From Chloranthus sessilifolius (lineage: Eukaryota > Streptophyta > Magnoliopsida > Chloranthales > Chloranthaceae), in the NCBI GenBank assembly GCA_021018995.1, contig CM037591.1, positions 73,621,901 through 73,685,900 of the forward strand: 64,000 nt of DNA, given 5' to 3'. A program made the translations under genes and the position numbers. Positions within the stretch are counted from its first letter, which is position 1; each line of letters begins with the position of its first letter. This document shows positions 12,146-23,930 of the stretch, piece after piece. The notes under the pieces were generated by a model. That model had not been told where the DNA came from, made no database searches, and worked only from the letters and a program-made list of their open reading frames with translations.

Positions 12146-12592
12146 CCAGAAATGCCACCAAAAAGAGAGAGGAGGATTTAGGGAGATTATTTTTTTTACC
12201 GGCCCTCTAGCCAGCCCACCTACACTTTCTGCTATTTATTCAAAGCACCCCAGATAACGTGATGGGATACTAAAAATTTTTATTTAACTTATATACAGTT
12301 TTTCTTTCAGGAACCATCCGCATAGACATGCAAGGTTTGGCCAGTATTGAACCAAATGCATGGCCCAAAGGTCCTTTTTCAACAAAGCCTGAGTCCACCC
12401 TACAGATAAAAAAGTATATCACGGCCAGAAGGAAGAGATGGAGCAAACAATAGAAAGGGAAAGCACTAACATTAATTCTAAAGCAAACCATCCGAAGTGT
12501 ATTCTCATATCATCCATTACATCTTCCTAAAAGAGAAAAGAAAAATATCCTAAGAGTCTCAAATATTCATCAAAAATAGAAAAAAGCTGGTT

Positions 12593-14946
12593 CTAATCAA
12601 TGCCTTTGGCCTTCTTGCACCGGTGCGAGGTGCTTTGATATGTCCAAATGTCCCCCATCCTTGACCATGCCTGGGAAAGCCTGCCGAGCAACGAGCGCGA
12701 CTCCTTCTCACGAGCACGCTGTAGATCATACCCAAAAATCATCAGTTGAGGTCGATTAATAGGTAAAGGGCAGCAAAGTAATAATCAGAGTCAAGCGGTA
12801 TAACACTTACCACTTCCACATCCCGAAGACTGGTGATGTGGCTATTGTACTCTGCTTGATTAACAGCCGACTCGTAATTCTACAACAAAGAAAGAGTAAG
12901 AAAAGTCAGCTCTAGGTGCCATAATACAAAAGCAAGCATTTTCCTGAAAAGGAAATACGATGAAAAGAAAACTCACCCCTTAGACCAGCTAAGGAGGGGG
13001 GACTTGAATCGCCTCAGTAGATAGGCGGGCCCGCTCAATCACATCCGCACACAAGTTTGAGAGGAAGGCATCGTCAAAGTGCCTGAAGCCCCCCTGAGTC
13101 TCTACAATCGAACTCTTAGAAACCCCCGTACCAGAAGGGTTTGAGGGTTCAACACCTGGAGCCTGCATCATCCTCATAAGAATCATCTCCCTTATCAAAC
13201 TGTAGAAAGACGCAAAGGCCTAGGCCATTAGATCAAAATCAAATCAAAACCATCAGGAACCTACATAAAGGAAGAGGAGGATTACCTGAGATCGTGGACA
13301 GCCAAAGTCCAAAAAGTTGGCACCAGGTACAAAGTGCGAAAGGATGGACTGGTAGGGAAGGGACTATTACAACATCAAATACCCTCCTTGCTAAAAAAGA
13401 TCATCATCGGGGACCCTGTGGTGGAGGAGCTCAGTTGAGAGCTCCTCAATCGTACCCTCGGGAGATATGACATCCCCAAGAGGACCCCGTAACACAATAA
13501 AATAATCTCGGTACTGATGCACTACTCTCTCCCAAATAGTAGGCTCTGACCCAAGCACGGTAGAAAAGGATAACCTAACAGTCCACGAACAGTCGGGACT
13601 AGCCCACGAACAGTCGGGACTAGCCCACGGCAACTCGATTCCAAAAGGGAGAGCCGACGTAAGGATCAAAGGTGATCTGGCCAAATAAAGAGAGTCTTAT
13701 TAGTCAAACAAACATCACCAAAAACAAATCTTATTGAGAAAGAGAAAAGGGAAATATCCATACCTGCTCTGGGATCAGCAAACAAAATTGAGGCATCAAG
13801 CCCAACTCCAAATTCTTCATTCCCATGTCTCTACAACGGCTCTTATGCCAATTGCTCATGAAGGGATAGGTGAACTCATCTGAGAAAAGGAGGGGGCGGC
13901 CCGGTTGAAAATGTAAGTATCCCCAGATCTGAAAGGAGCAGGCATGAAAATAAAGGGAATAATAAATAATGAACCAAGAGGAGTAAAAGAGTCAGGGGTT
14001 ACCTCTATCACATGCCAAAAACTGAGAACAAAACCTAAGTCCCCAACAGAAGCTCGAGCCAAGTTGGCCATCAATATGGCGTATCCAGCGCCGCCCCAAT
14101 CATACCGATGCACATTATCCCAATTTCCCATAAGGTTGAGTAGGGACAATGAGACCCAGCCACAACTAGCAGTGGCAAAAAGATTCTTGCCTAGGAGAAA
14201 GAGGAGCGAGATACGAGCCAACATCAATGCACATTCTGACTTAATAATGATATCCATGTCCGAGTGGTTCTGATCCACCAATTCATTCTCTTCAAATAGA
14301 TCGGCCAACCAGGATAGCTTGACCTCGCAGCCGCTCATATCCCAGGAGGAGGGGTAATCCCCAATCAACTGAACCACCTCGTCTTGATCTGGTACACAAA
14401 GGCCAGCCATCGGTATACCCCCCATCCCGATCCTGTGGTCATCGACCAGTCGACTGGGGTGATGGTCATCCCGGCCATTGACATAAGGAAGGTCATGGTC
14501 TCGGGCCGAAATCGTTCTACCAGGGCCTTCACATAGGCCGAATCGCCCATCATGGTAGGGCACGAACGAAAGTCCTTGAAGCCAGCCTGGGCCAAGAGGA
14601 ACCTCATAACCATAGGGAGGAAGATATAAAGACATTGGAGGTCGTGCCAACCTCCACGAAACATGATTGAGGGCAAAGACGACTGTAAAATGAAGGAGGT
14701 GTTAGGTACTAGAACAAAGAAAGCTTGCATAAAAGGAACCAATAAAAGATTATTTCTTACCTGACCGGCGATCCCACAATTAGAAATGTGGGTGTACTAT
14801 TGGTGGTGTAACCCACTGCAGGCTACCTCGCCCTGCATCTCATACCAGATCTGGGATGAATGCTGCACCGGGATAAGCTGCTGCCCGAGAAAACCGTAGA
14901 TCACCTCAGGACCACCCTCATGACCTTGCTCCTCTTCACTTGACAT
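12593..14946 (-). pseudogene. Antisense gene 2 of element C: plant mobile domain (PMD) gene with introns
   Basis: The likely start MSSEEEQGHEGG is at 14946 and the end HRCKKAKGID at 12593, a basic tail as in B. The PMD signature is clear at 13856-14742: FRPETMTFLMSMAGMTITP, then ALMLARISLLFLLGKNLF, then MGNWDNVHRYDWGGAGYA. PMD proteins of the MAIN/MAIL family act in gene and transposon silencing in plants. Five minus-strand splice donors (GT complement at 12809, 12975, 13284, 13762 and 14759) match donors in B in place and context, so the captured gene kept introns. Broken as a protein. Confidence 0.75.
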
Positions 14947-15480
14947 CCTAAAAAGAGCACAAGCTGTGACTGTTAGGAGAATATCAGTATGGGGAAACCG
15001 ATTGCTACAGGTCTAAAGAAAGTAAGTATGCCCCCTTTTATTCATTATCAATCATGATCATCATCATTTTGGTAAGAACATCAAGAGGGGCGATCCCAAA
15101 GCGGTCCCCCACATTTAAAAAAAAAAAACAACAAATAAAACATATATAAATTAGTTTTCAAAAATCCATGTGTGGATACAAAAAAATAATCACAGAAAAT
15201 CATCTAGATCCAAAAGGCCCTAGTCACGCCAACAAATAGTCCAAGAAAATCTAAAAAAAAGAAGAAAGAATAAAAAAGAAAAGAATAGAGGGAAAAAGAA
15301 GAGTAGGGCACCATTCAATCAAGTTTTCCACTCAAATCAACGCCGATGCATAGAAAATCAATAAAATGGATCATAGACGATCATACTTATAGAGAAAATC
15401 ATTCATTTATGATCTAAAAAAGTAAGAATCCTAACCACAGTGAAAATAAAGCAAGACAAATCAAAAGAAATAGGGTTAAG
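14947..15480. other. Intron or spacer of antisense gene 2, element C
   Basis: A-rich sequence (notably 15100-15310) with no coding signal on either strand. It lies between the first coding exon of antisense gene 2 and a conserved leader block at 15490-15660, so it is probably the first intron of that gene. Confidence 0.4.
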
Positions 15481-15820
15481 AGATGATTACTTGGAAGAAG
15501 GAAATAAACCCTTGATCCGGCATAGAATATGCATAGGGTCGGTGAGAGTAGACGTCGGTGTAATGTCGAGGTTCAAATCGATTCAATGAAACCCTAGGAG
15601 GAGGTTCCGGTTCAGTTTAGAAAGAGGGGGAAGAAAATATTTTGAAAAGTGCCCTTTTTTGCTCGGACCCGATTGATTTAAAACCTTTGTCTGGTCTAAC
15701 ATATATAATATACACGTTAGGCTTGTTTTTTGCTAGATTTGGCCTGGCATGTATAATATACATGCTAGGCATAAACCTACTAGATTTGGCTTGGCATGTA
15801 TATTAAACATGCTAGGCTTA
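15481..15820 (-). promoter_or_regulatory. Leader and promoter region of antisense gene 2 with three C-type palindromes
   Basis: Bases 15490-15660 align with 49395-49590 of B (shared AACCCTAGGAGG word and purine-rich runs), with a possible donor at the left edge, suggesting a leader exon on the minus strand. Directly upstream on that strand are palindromes at 15695-15721, 15743-15769 and 15790-15817. The middle copy has arms GGCATGTA and TACATGCT around TAATA. B has two copies of its own type in the same place (49622-49690). Confidence 0.6.
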
Positions 15821-16034
15821 TTCCCCCTAAGGCACAAGAAATTACACATGCCCCCAAGGAGCGCATCAATCTCCATTTGACCTGTTCGGGAAGTTGTGCT
15901 AAAATAAATGGTTTAGGATCAATGAAAATCCCGAGCAAACAAAATAAATATAAAATAAAGGAGAAAAAAAAAACTACATATATAAAATATCAAAAAATAT
16001 ATATAAATATATATGTGTAACTTTCAAAAAGCAG
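15821..16034. other. AT-rich spacer, element C
   Basis: A-rich non-coding sequence with runs of AAATAA and ATATAT near 15950-16020. I see no gene or defined repeat. Confidence 0.5.
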
Positions 16035-16595
16035 CATGTACTCCTAAAAAGCGTTGCGACATCAATTCGCTCCACTCTGATAGCCATGCTAAATTAACTT
16101 TGGGATTGATGGGTTTGCCCAAAGACCTTGAACCTTGCCTCACGCAGGGGCACCCGTGCCTGGTCAAAAAGGGCAATCAATGCCTCATATGATTACACCT
16201 AAACTGTGGATCATCATGTTTTTATCTCGCGCCTGTCTTTAAGTACGGGTCGATCACCCTCTCGGTCACGAAGTTATTTTATTTAAAATGAAACTTGGAC
16301 ATCAAAAATCTTCAATCATCTCGAGAAGCAGACATTTTCGCAGCATATTGGGCTTTTACAACTCGCACCATCTTGGTTATGCCCAGTAATGTCGCTAAGC
16401 GCTTGGGGACCAATAGCCTTGAGGAACGGATATTTTTCTTGACATACAGGGCTTCCGTTTACTCACCATGTTACCACCTGATATATGAGGTTCATTTGGA
16501 ATACAATGGAGCCGTCAGGCTTGCCTTGGGCCTCTTCAAATGTCTCTTATCCTTGGCATTAGATCATTAGTGATCGGATACCGAAGAGGGGCATC
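16035..16595 (+). other. Conserved pre-LTR block and polypurine tract, element C
   Basis: About 560 bases that align well with 50765-51338 of B, better than the sequence on either side. It ends in a purine tract and GGGGCATC (about 16581-16595) just before the LTR. Both copies hold a short reading frame in the same register with shared words SSREA(D/N)IF, VMP(S/N)NVAKRLGT and LE(E/K)R (C: 16295-16570; B: 51026-51223). It may be a 3' untranslated region needed for replication, with the frame open by chance. Confidence 0.6.
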
Positions 16596-17011
16596 TTTAG
16601 ACATCCAAATTTGGCCTAAGGCCCAATTGAACATACTTCTAGAGGGGCACACACCTGAGCTTTCGATAACATCTCCCATACCCTTAGGAACCTTCCCAAA
16701 CCCTTAGAACCTTATCTAAACCCTTAGAAATTAACCCCAACCTATAGAACCCTCTTCAAACCTATTATTGACCCTCCTGGGCAGTGGTGGGGCGGAGGTG
16801 TGCCAAAGCTTGTGGGGACCTTTGCTGAAACTATATCATATACCATTGGAAAGTAGAGATTCCCAGCTTTCAAACAAGCTAAGAATCACCTTGATCTGAG
16901 TCCTACACCGAAAGTTATGGCAATCCAATGTTTTAGGCCTAAAAACTGCATTGGAGTGAACCCCTAGATAGGTTCTGAACCTCTCGAGAACCTCTAGAGG
17001 CTTTGGGTATG

Positions 17012-17211
17012 CTTAGCATGTAAATTATACATGCTAATCCATTTTTGATTGAAATATTTCCTAGCGTGTTTATTATACATGATAGGCCTTGTTTTTCACT
17101 GTTTTGGCTTGGCGTGTACTATACACACGCTAAGTTTGATGGCCCCCCTAGCGGGCTCTGAACTTCTCGAGCACTGTACATATGCCTAGTGTGTGTAATA
17201 CATATGCTGGG
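17012..17211. promoter_or_regulatory. Four C-type palindromes in the LTR of C
   Basis: Copies at 17012-17037, 17060-17086, 17108-17132 and 17185-17211. Arms are of the AGCATGTA or AGCGTGTG type with a TAATA, AATTA or TATTA centre. They lie in U3, several hundred bases upstream of the TATA box at 54014 once element A is set aside. B carries its own palindromes in the same part of its LTR. Confidence 0.7.
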
Positions 17212-17442
17212 CTTAGCTATAGTAATTCTTGGATTTTCCCCGAAAATGGATTTTAGGGTTTGACTTGTTGACCATCCCAATGTTTAGGGTGGGTTTCATT
17301 AGGACTGTTGCACCCTCATTTACCCTATTTATAACCCTCTAGTCATTTGAACCCCCACTCTATCATCTTCCATTGAACCCCTTTCCCACATATCTAAGCT
17401 CCCAAAACCCTAGGAAACCTTAGATTGGGGATTACCTAATTG

Positions 17443-17447
17443 CTAAT
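17443..17447 (+). repeat. Target site duplication of element A, left copy
   Basis: CTAAT directly before the LTR of A. The same five bases follow the 3' LTR at 53969-53973. The flanks join into LTR sequence of C that matches B (GATTACCTAATTGCTAA and CCCATTAGCTC). Confidence 0.9.
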
Positions 17448-17784
17448 TGTTATGCACTAAAAAGTACCTCTTTTCACCTCTTAACCTAGCCTTTGATGGA
17501 CCTTGAAGCCCACTAATAAACATTTGTTAAGTATATTTTGCAGTTAGTAATAAAATGTGCAGCTTAATACAAAATCCTGGCTTTTTGGCCCAAAGAGAGG
17601 AATACAACCAAAGATGATAGCTGAGCCAAAGTCTAATGGAACACCTTGGTAGTGTTCACCATGGTGACTCACTGTTGCTGATCATCATTGACCTAAAGTC
17701 TAGAAGATGACTAAAGTCAACTGAGAAGGAAGGATGCCGCAACAGCAGCAAGTGTAGTGCAACAGAGTGTCAAGAAATAGACCT

Positions 17785-18345
17785 CGCAGAGTTGAGAAGC
17801 CTCCTTGCAAAGCTAAAGATGCAGTGGAAGAATCTCTCATGCAGATAGGCCGCGCAGTCAAGAGGAGAGCTGTAAAGACATCGCGAAGATCTCGCATTGT
17901 AAAACCTTCAGAATTCGTGGTTACGAAGCTCTCGCGGAGATCAAGCCTCAAAGCAACCACACGAAGAACCCAATGAGTCAATATGCATAGAGAAAAAAAA
18001 GTCACCTCACAGAGTTCTCGCATAGCCCTGGAAGAGAGAGATGCCCAGAATTCCCCTCTCACAGATCTCGTGCACTCTGGAGCCTTATAAGTTACTACGC
18101 AAGCTCACCAGCCCACCTACTCGAGTACTTAGTGAGAGAGAGCTCTTGAAGCTCTACTGTGTGAAACACCCTGGCTCTCCAGATTATCTCCGTGACAACA
18201 CTTCGACGTGAAGCAACTGTGCGATTCACTAAAGGTTTATTATGCGAATGAGCCATTCCCATCAGCCAAAGGCAACTCCACGAAAGCAAAGCAACTGTGT
18301 GAGTAAACTAAAATAGCTGCCAGCCCCGCGAAGCGCGGGCTCTCC
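17785..18345 (+). promoter_or_regulatory. Cluster of CGCGA-type motifs in the LTR of A
   Basis: Some twenty words related to CT(N)(C/T)GCGA(A/G)(A/G) occur at 15-40 base spacing, for example CTCGCAGAG, CATCGCGAAG, CTCTCGCGGAG and CCCCGCGAAG. Copies in the 3' LTR (30145-30710) often differ exactly at CG (CG against TG or CA), as expected from loss of methylated C. The cluster ends about 170 bases before the TATA box. The same motif cluster precedes the TATA box of the second gene of A. Confidence 0.6.
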
Positions 18346-18516
18346 ACTTCTCAGTTTAACTCAGGGACCTTTTGGGAATTTCCTAAGGCTAGGGCACACT
18401 TCCTGAGGTGTAAATTTTAATGTGCACATATCGAGGCATTCAAGGGTTGTAATAGTGCCACATCTGCTAGAAAAATTAGAGTTAATTTCTTTAGATCCAA
18501 GGTCATTTTGACAAAG

Positions 18517-18524
18517 TATATAAG
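18517..18524 (+). promoter_or_regulatory. TATA box in 5' LTR of A
   Basis: TATATAAG in an AAAG-TATATAAG-CTGTAC context; conserved in the 3' LTR near 30880. It would set the start of the element transcript some 30 bases downstream. Confidence 0.6.
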
Positions 18525-20147
18525 CTGTACTTAAAGTTTATTATTTTTATCTTTCCTTCATCCTCTGCTGGCTGAGAGCTCTAGCAGGCTGGGATTAGGG
18601 TCTGATCACCTTTTTTTCCTATTTCTCTTCTCTCTTAGCTCATCACTTGCTGGCTAATCCCCCTGTAAGCAGCTAGGTCTAGTTTTGTTTCAGTCTTATA
18701 ATAGATTTTTGTATACATTGGGATCATGGATGAGCAGTTGTGTATGGACTATAGCCAAGAGACAGTTCATTGTAAGTTTTACTGTTATCAATGAACTGTT
18801 GTTTTAATGCTTAATCAAATCTATAGATCTTATGGTTTCTTTAGATGTCTATAGGATTCATGTATTTAGGATTAGCCCATTCAGTTTCTAGTAGGTCTCT
18901 TGTTTACCATCTGATTTCCCTTGGTTTGATAGACACATGGAAAGCAATGTTAAATCTGTAGTGAGATCCAGGGAGCTTAGAGGCCTGCAGACCATGGTGG
19001 TTGTAGCAGTTTTCATATTCTTTCTCAGGCCTCTGTGGGATGGACAGACCAATGGGATACCCTGTGACCATTCAAGTGGACAGAGTATAGTCCTAAGGTT
19101 GTGTCCATCTACATGTTTGAGTAGGATTCTTCTCCCCTACACATAAGCTTCTAGAGCCTTGTGAGGAGGTTTGTACAGTAACTGGCTCCCCTTTGTTCTA
19201 CCTAATCGATATCAGATGTTAGATTTGATCTCTTATTGTATTTGTAGCTTGAGGCTGAATCATTACAGGCTATTTTTAGCAATGAACAGCTGAGCTAAAG
19301 GCCTTATTCAACCTATTGCATGATCTTTTTTGCCGACACTAGTGAGCAGTAAGCCTTAGCAAAGCACTTAGGATCTTATGGGTTGGAATACCTATGTATG
19401 TCAGCCAGGTCTATGCGCAGATCTGGGGAGCTTGTAGCACTGGCATTACATAGTGCTGCAATAGTATTCATGGCTAGAGCTGGTCTAGTGGCTGTAGAAA
19501 TGATCAGTCCACTCTTCTGGATTAGACTAGCGAATTTCTGATTTAAATAATGGGATTTGACAGACTCTATCGGATACCCTGTGACCATTATAGTGGAAAG
19601 AGTATAGCCCTAAGAGCGCCCCAAATGGCATGAGTTAAACTGGGAGCTTATACCTTGTTGAGGCTATTAATAGCGTCTCAGCAAGGAGCACTGCAGAGAT
19701 AGACTAAATCTGAGTTACATTACTTTATCATTAACTCTAACTCAACCTGCTTATTTCTCATAATTTTTATATTTTATTTTGGCACACACTACCACCATCT
19801 TCTTCTAAACCCTTTCTTTAGGATAGGGCTACATTTTATTTCTCTATTTTTTTAGGATTAATTTAGTGTAGTCATGACACCCAACTGCCTTTCTTTAGGA
19901 TTGTCAGATTTGTAGCCAAATCTGGAGGCCTACTATTATGGCCCATTTTGGGTTCTAGATCAATTTCTCTATGGGATAAACTCTTACTTATCAAAACTTA
20001 CTACAATTGACCCTGAATCTTACAGGATTGTGCTTATTTCAAACTTGTTGTGCTGACCCATCTCCAATTCCCCACTCTTGATTTATTCTCTCCACTGTTC
20101 TTAATAAAACATGCAGCAAGAGTCTCGAAAAAATGACAACAAATTTT

Positions 20148-20165
20148 TGGTGCCATTTCCAGGGA
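20148..20165 (+). promoter_or_regulatory. Primer-binding site of element A
   Basis: TGGTGCCATTTCCAGGGA, six bases after the LTR end. It matches the usual Athila-type site (TGGCGCCGTTGCCGGGGA) with a few changes; from memory that site pairs with tRNA-Asp. Confidence 0.75.
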
Positions 20166-20447
20166 TATTGATCTTTTTAGTAGACCTGAGTTGTATTATA
20201 ACTTAGACTTACAAAATTCTTTGTAGTTGTGTTTAATCGAGAATTAAAGTATTACTGATTCTTTGTGGAATTTTGTAGAAATGGACGGCAGAAGAAGGGA
20301 AAAGCTAGAGCTGCAAGTGGAGTGTAGTTAGCTCTGTTTGTATTTTCTTTCCCCTAAATCTCGTGCCATTTATGTTGAATCCCCTGCTATTTTGTTTAGT
20401 GTAAATCGGTGTAGTTGTTACTTTTTTTTGTTTGAAATTCTTTCTGT

Positions 20448-21973
20448 GTGCTTGTAAGCATTTGCATTACTGTTGGTGAGTGTATGCTCGGTAGAAGGTC
20501 CTTAAACATTGACTTGAAACCCCCAAATTCAGAGGTGGAAAGGATCCTTAGACCTAGACACACCACCCAGGGCCTTGCTATTGAGACTGAACCAGCTACC
20601 ATGGTTGAGAGGCAGAGGACATTGAAAGAATACAATGCACCTGGGGAGTACACCTCTCCCTTCTACATTTAGTTTTCCTCGGTTGAGGGGAACTATGAAA
20701 TTCAATCCTCCACCATCAGTATGCTACCTTCATTTCATGGGCTGAGTAAAGAAGATCCCTACAAGCATATTGACCAGTTTTTAGCACTTTGCACTACCTC
20801 CAACATTGCTAGCTTGGGGCCTGAGGCCACTAAATTGAGGCTTTTTCCTTTTTCATTAAAGGACAAAGCCAGTATATGGCTATCAAAGCTCCCAGTCAAC
20901 AGCATACAGTCATTGAGTGACCTTCAAACCAAGTTCCTGGCAAAGTTTTTCCCTATGAACAAAACAAGCCAGATGAGGACAAAAATTCTTTCATTCACTT
21001 AGTCCTCAACTGATAATTTTAATGAAGCTTGGGAAAGATTCCAGGAGATGTTAAAATAATGCCCCCACCACTAAATCCCAATGTCGCAACTTGTCTAAGT
21101 ATTTTATTAAGGAATTAATGCCAAGAGCAGGGATATGGTGGATGCTTCTCGTGGTGGTAGCTACCTCCACAAGACAGCTGAGGAAGCTTGAGAGTTGTTC
21201 GACATAATAGGGGAGAATTCCATGCAGCAGGAGCCTCTGTCACGCAATGACAGTCAGATTCCAACTAAGATGGTGAAAGAGGCCACCAATAGAGCTAGAA
21301 TATATGAAGTGAAGGTGCAAGGTGATCTGGAGAGCAAGGTGATCTGGAGAGGAAGGTGGGCAACCTGAGCTTGAAGTTTGACAAATTGATGAATGTGATG
21401 CAGCCTTGGATGGTTGCACAGGTGGAGGAGGCATGTCTGATATGCCAATCCCCTACACATTATATTCATGATTGTCCATTTGCCAACTAATTTCTGAATT
21501 TTGTTATGGAGCATGCCAATGCAGCTCAAACCTTTGGGCAACAGCCTGCTAGGTATTCTTGGAGGAACCACCCAAATCTGAGGTGGAGACAAGACTCATA
21601 TGCTCAACCCCAGCAGCAGTAGATGGTAGCTCCCTACAGACCTCCACACCAGGTTAATCAAGGTTACCCACCAAGGTAAAATTTCCTACTACCTACCCCC
21701 TAGTCTAACCAGTTGGCTCTGCCCACACAACAGCCTAGGTTCTCTTCATTTGAAGAGCAGATGCTGGTTTCAATGAAGAATTTGGGGAAGTTGGTGCAGA
21801 CTATCAATTCTCATGGATAGAGCATAAAAAAGATTGAGGACCAGCTTGGCCAGATTTGTAATACTCTGAACAAGAGGGAGGAAGGAAAATTGCCTAGTCA
21901 GCCCCTGACAAACTTGAAAGGTCAGTTTATGATTGGTGATGCATCCTCTACTCAGGAGGAAGCTAGTGCCTAG
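20448..21973 (+). pseudogene. gag: gag fossil of element A (Athila type)
   Basis: After a leader, the frame shows LKPPNSEVERILRPR and then the Athila capsid core LPSFHGLSKEDPYKHIDQF, LFPFSLKDKASIWLSKLP and DLQTKFLAKFFPMNKTSQMR. Downstream are TAEEAxELFDIIGEN-like and proline/glutamine-rich parts, ending QEEASA. A C-x2-C-x-x-x-H type knuckle-like word (CLICQSPTHYIHDCPF-like) is near 21435-21480. Gag packages element RNA. It is broken in several places. Confidence 0.75.
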
Positions 21974-23930
21974 TGAGCCAAATACTGATAATAATTGTAT
22001 CATATGTATGAAAAATTTTATGTTGAATTATGTTCTTTAGATTTCTGTCATTTGTGTTTTGTGTGTTATGCTGGTTTGATTGTTTTGCTTTGTCTGTGCT
22101 TTAATTTTTTATGAATGAAAACATGTGCCTTTGTATCATCTGAATCGGCTGTATGTTTGTTGATGAATGGTTGAGATACCCTGATCCTGATTTGCATGAA
22201 AAGGAGCTGAAAAACTACTTTTACAATTCTGCAATGTTAATGAACAACTGATTAAAATGGATATAAGTTTTTCATGAGTGAAATGAAGCACCTGTCTAAG
22301 GCTTGGTGCTCATGTATTGTGGTTGGGTGCACAACAGCATGAGGCACCAACCAATGTGCTGCACTGAGATTAAAAGAGTGAAGGCTATTCAAGAAATACT
22401 ATCTCACTGAGTTGGAAGGCTTGAATTTGCTGTGCGAGCCATCTTTTGGCTTCCTTGCGTGCTAGAACAGCTAAGCCCTAATTGTGAAAGTGTCTCATGG
22501 AGTTGCTTTCTACTTCGCGAGCTAAATTTGTGTGGATGCTGTTGGGATCCTGCCTTGTGTTCAAAAAGGGGTTTAAAATCAGACAATTAAAGAGTCTATA
22601 GATAGCACACACCAAAGGCAGGCTTACACACAGTCCTGCAAGTATTCAGGGCATGTTGTAGCAAGTTTTAAAAGAACGTAAGGGTATGTCCACAGGGAAA
22701 TGTGTGTCAAAATTAGGCAAATCTCCAGATCTGTGGTAGATTTGGCACCCTTCCTACTGCTAAAATAGTAAAAGAAAGAGGAGAGGTTTAAGGGGTTGTC
22801 ACTTCTAAATTAAACTCCAAAAAATAAGTAAGATTGCAGAAATGGATAATAGGATTAAATCCAGAGTACAGATCTTGCAGTGAGGGGGAATTAAACACAG
22901 AAAATGGGGAGAAGCAGCTTGGAGTTTGGTCTTGCTACAATTAGGTTGAGCTGTTAGGGTTACAGAGAGTTTAGAGTACACCAATCCCTCATCTGGCCAT
23001 AGGCACAGCTGCAGGGTAGAAGAATCTACTCTAAACCAAAGGCTTGAACTGGTCTTAAGGGTATGACCTATCCACTTTAATAGTCACAGATCATCTTATA
23101 GACTTCCTCCAAATAAAAAGATTAAAGTAGAAGAATTCAATTTAGACCAAAGGTTTGAATTGATCTTAAGGCTATGATCTATCCACTTTAATGGTCACAG
23201 ATCATCTTAGGGATTTCCTTCAAATCAAAGGTTTCAATTAGAGAATTATAACCACTGCAAATGCTGCAATTATCAGGCCACAGACACAGAAAATTGCAGG
23301 AGCATCAGATCTAGGGAGATCAAATGGCATCCAAGAGGTCTACCAGTTATGTGGATGAGCTATTCTCATCTACACAAAGCCGATCGAGCACCAAATGAAA
23401 CCAAAGGAACTATAGATCTAATTACAATAATTAAACCAACATTACATTGAATTAAACTGACCATTTAATGAAATGTCCTTAAATTTACAGTCTGTGCATC
23501 ATCTAACCCTCAATAACACTCTCAGCTCTACCTAATTACAGATTCAACCTCACCCTTTTGCTACTCTCAAGAAATTAGCCAACCATAGTTGGGCTAAAGG
23601 AAAGAATTAGAGAATTTCGTTGCCCGCTCTGGTTTCCAGAATTGATCCCCTTTTTCAGACGACTTCCTCTCTTATAGCTTTCTCCTTCAGCCTCAGATCT
23701 AATTTTTCCCGCCAATTACAGCTTCCAGAATAATCTTGTTATTCCTGCCTTTATTCCCTTTCTAGATGGCTCTTTAGTTCGTTAGAGTTAGGGGAGAGCA
23801 CGTGGGTCGGTTAGGGTTTCCCAGGGCACTTCTAGAAGCCTCGCGCCGGTCACGAAGGTGCCTCGATTTGCCTGCAGTAGGTCACCAACTCGCCACGTGT
23901 GCACAACTTTTCTGGGAAGTGTTTAGATCA
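21974..23930. other. Non-coding internal region of A, with a possible antisense LTR-like block
   Basis: There is no pol here. A few CGCGA-type words occur at 22425-22535. Bases 22590-23880 read on the minus strand resemble the end of a plant gypsy LTR (CCCTGTGGACATACCCTTACG near 22700 is typical), so a reverse-oriented LTR fragment is possible, but I cannot find clean ends. Within it, about 105 bases are duplicated in tandem (23015-23125 and 23128-23232), each with CCACTTTAAT(A/G)GTCACAGATC. Confidence 0.4.

Larger units (their letters stand above)
16596..17447 (+). repeat. 3' LTR of element C, left part
   Basis: Begins after GGGGCATC and aligns with the LTR start of B at 31559 and 51339 (CCAAATTTGGCC and CCTTAGGAACC-type words). 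It breaks off at 17447 where element A is inserted and resumes at 53974. Together the two parts give about 1609 bases, close to the 1604-base 5' LTR of B. Four palindromes lie at 17012-17211. Confidence 0.85.
17448..20141 (+). repeat. 5' LTR of element A
   Basis: Starts TGTTATGCAC and ends ATGACAACA, as does the 3' LTR. Bases 17785-18345 are dense in a short CG-containing motif (listed separately). A TATA box, TATATAAG, lies at 18517-18524. The 3' part (18540-20141) is non-coding, with pyrimidine runs. Confidence 0.9.

Noticed and set aside
16295-16570. Small host gene in the pre-LTR block
   Set aside because: It lies inside the element just before the polypurine tract and the matching frame in B is inside the same block; kept only as a note on conservation.
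17700-18062. Minus-strand frame in the LTR of A repeated at 30157-30480
   Set aside because: Recurs only because the LTR is repeated; no known domain and it differs between the two copies.
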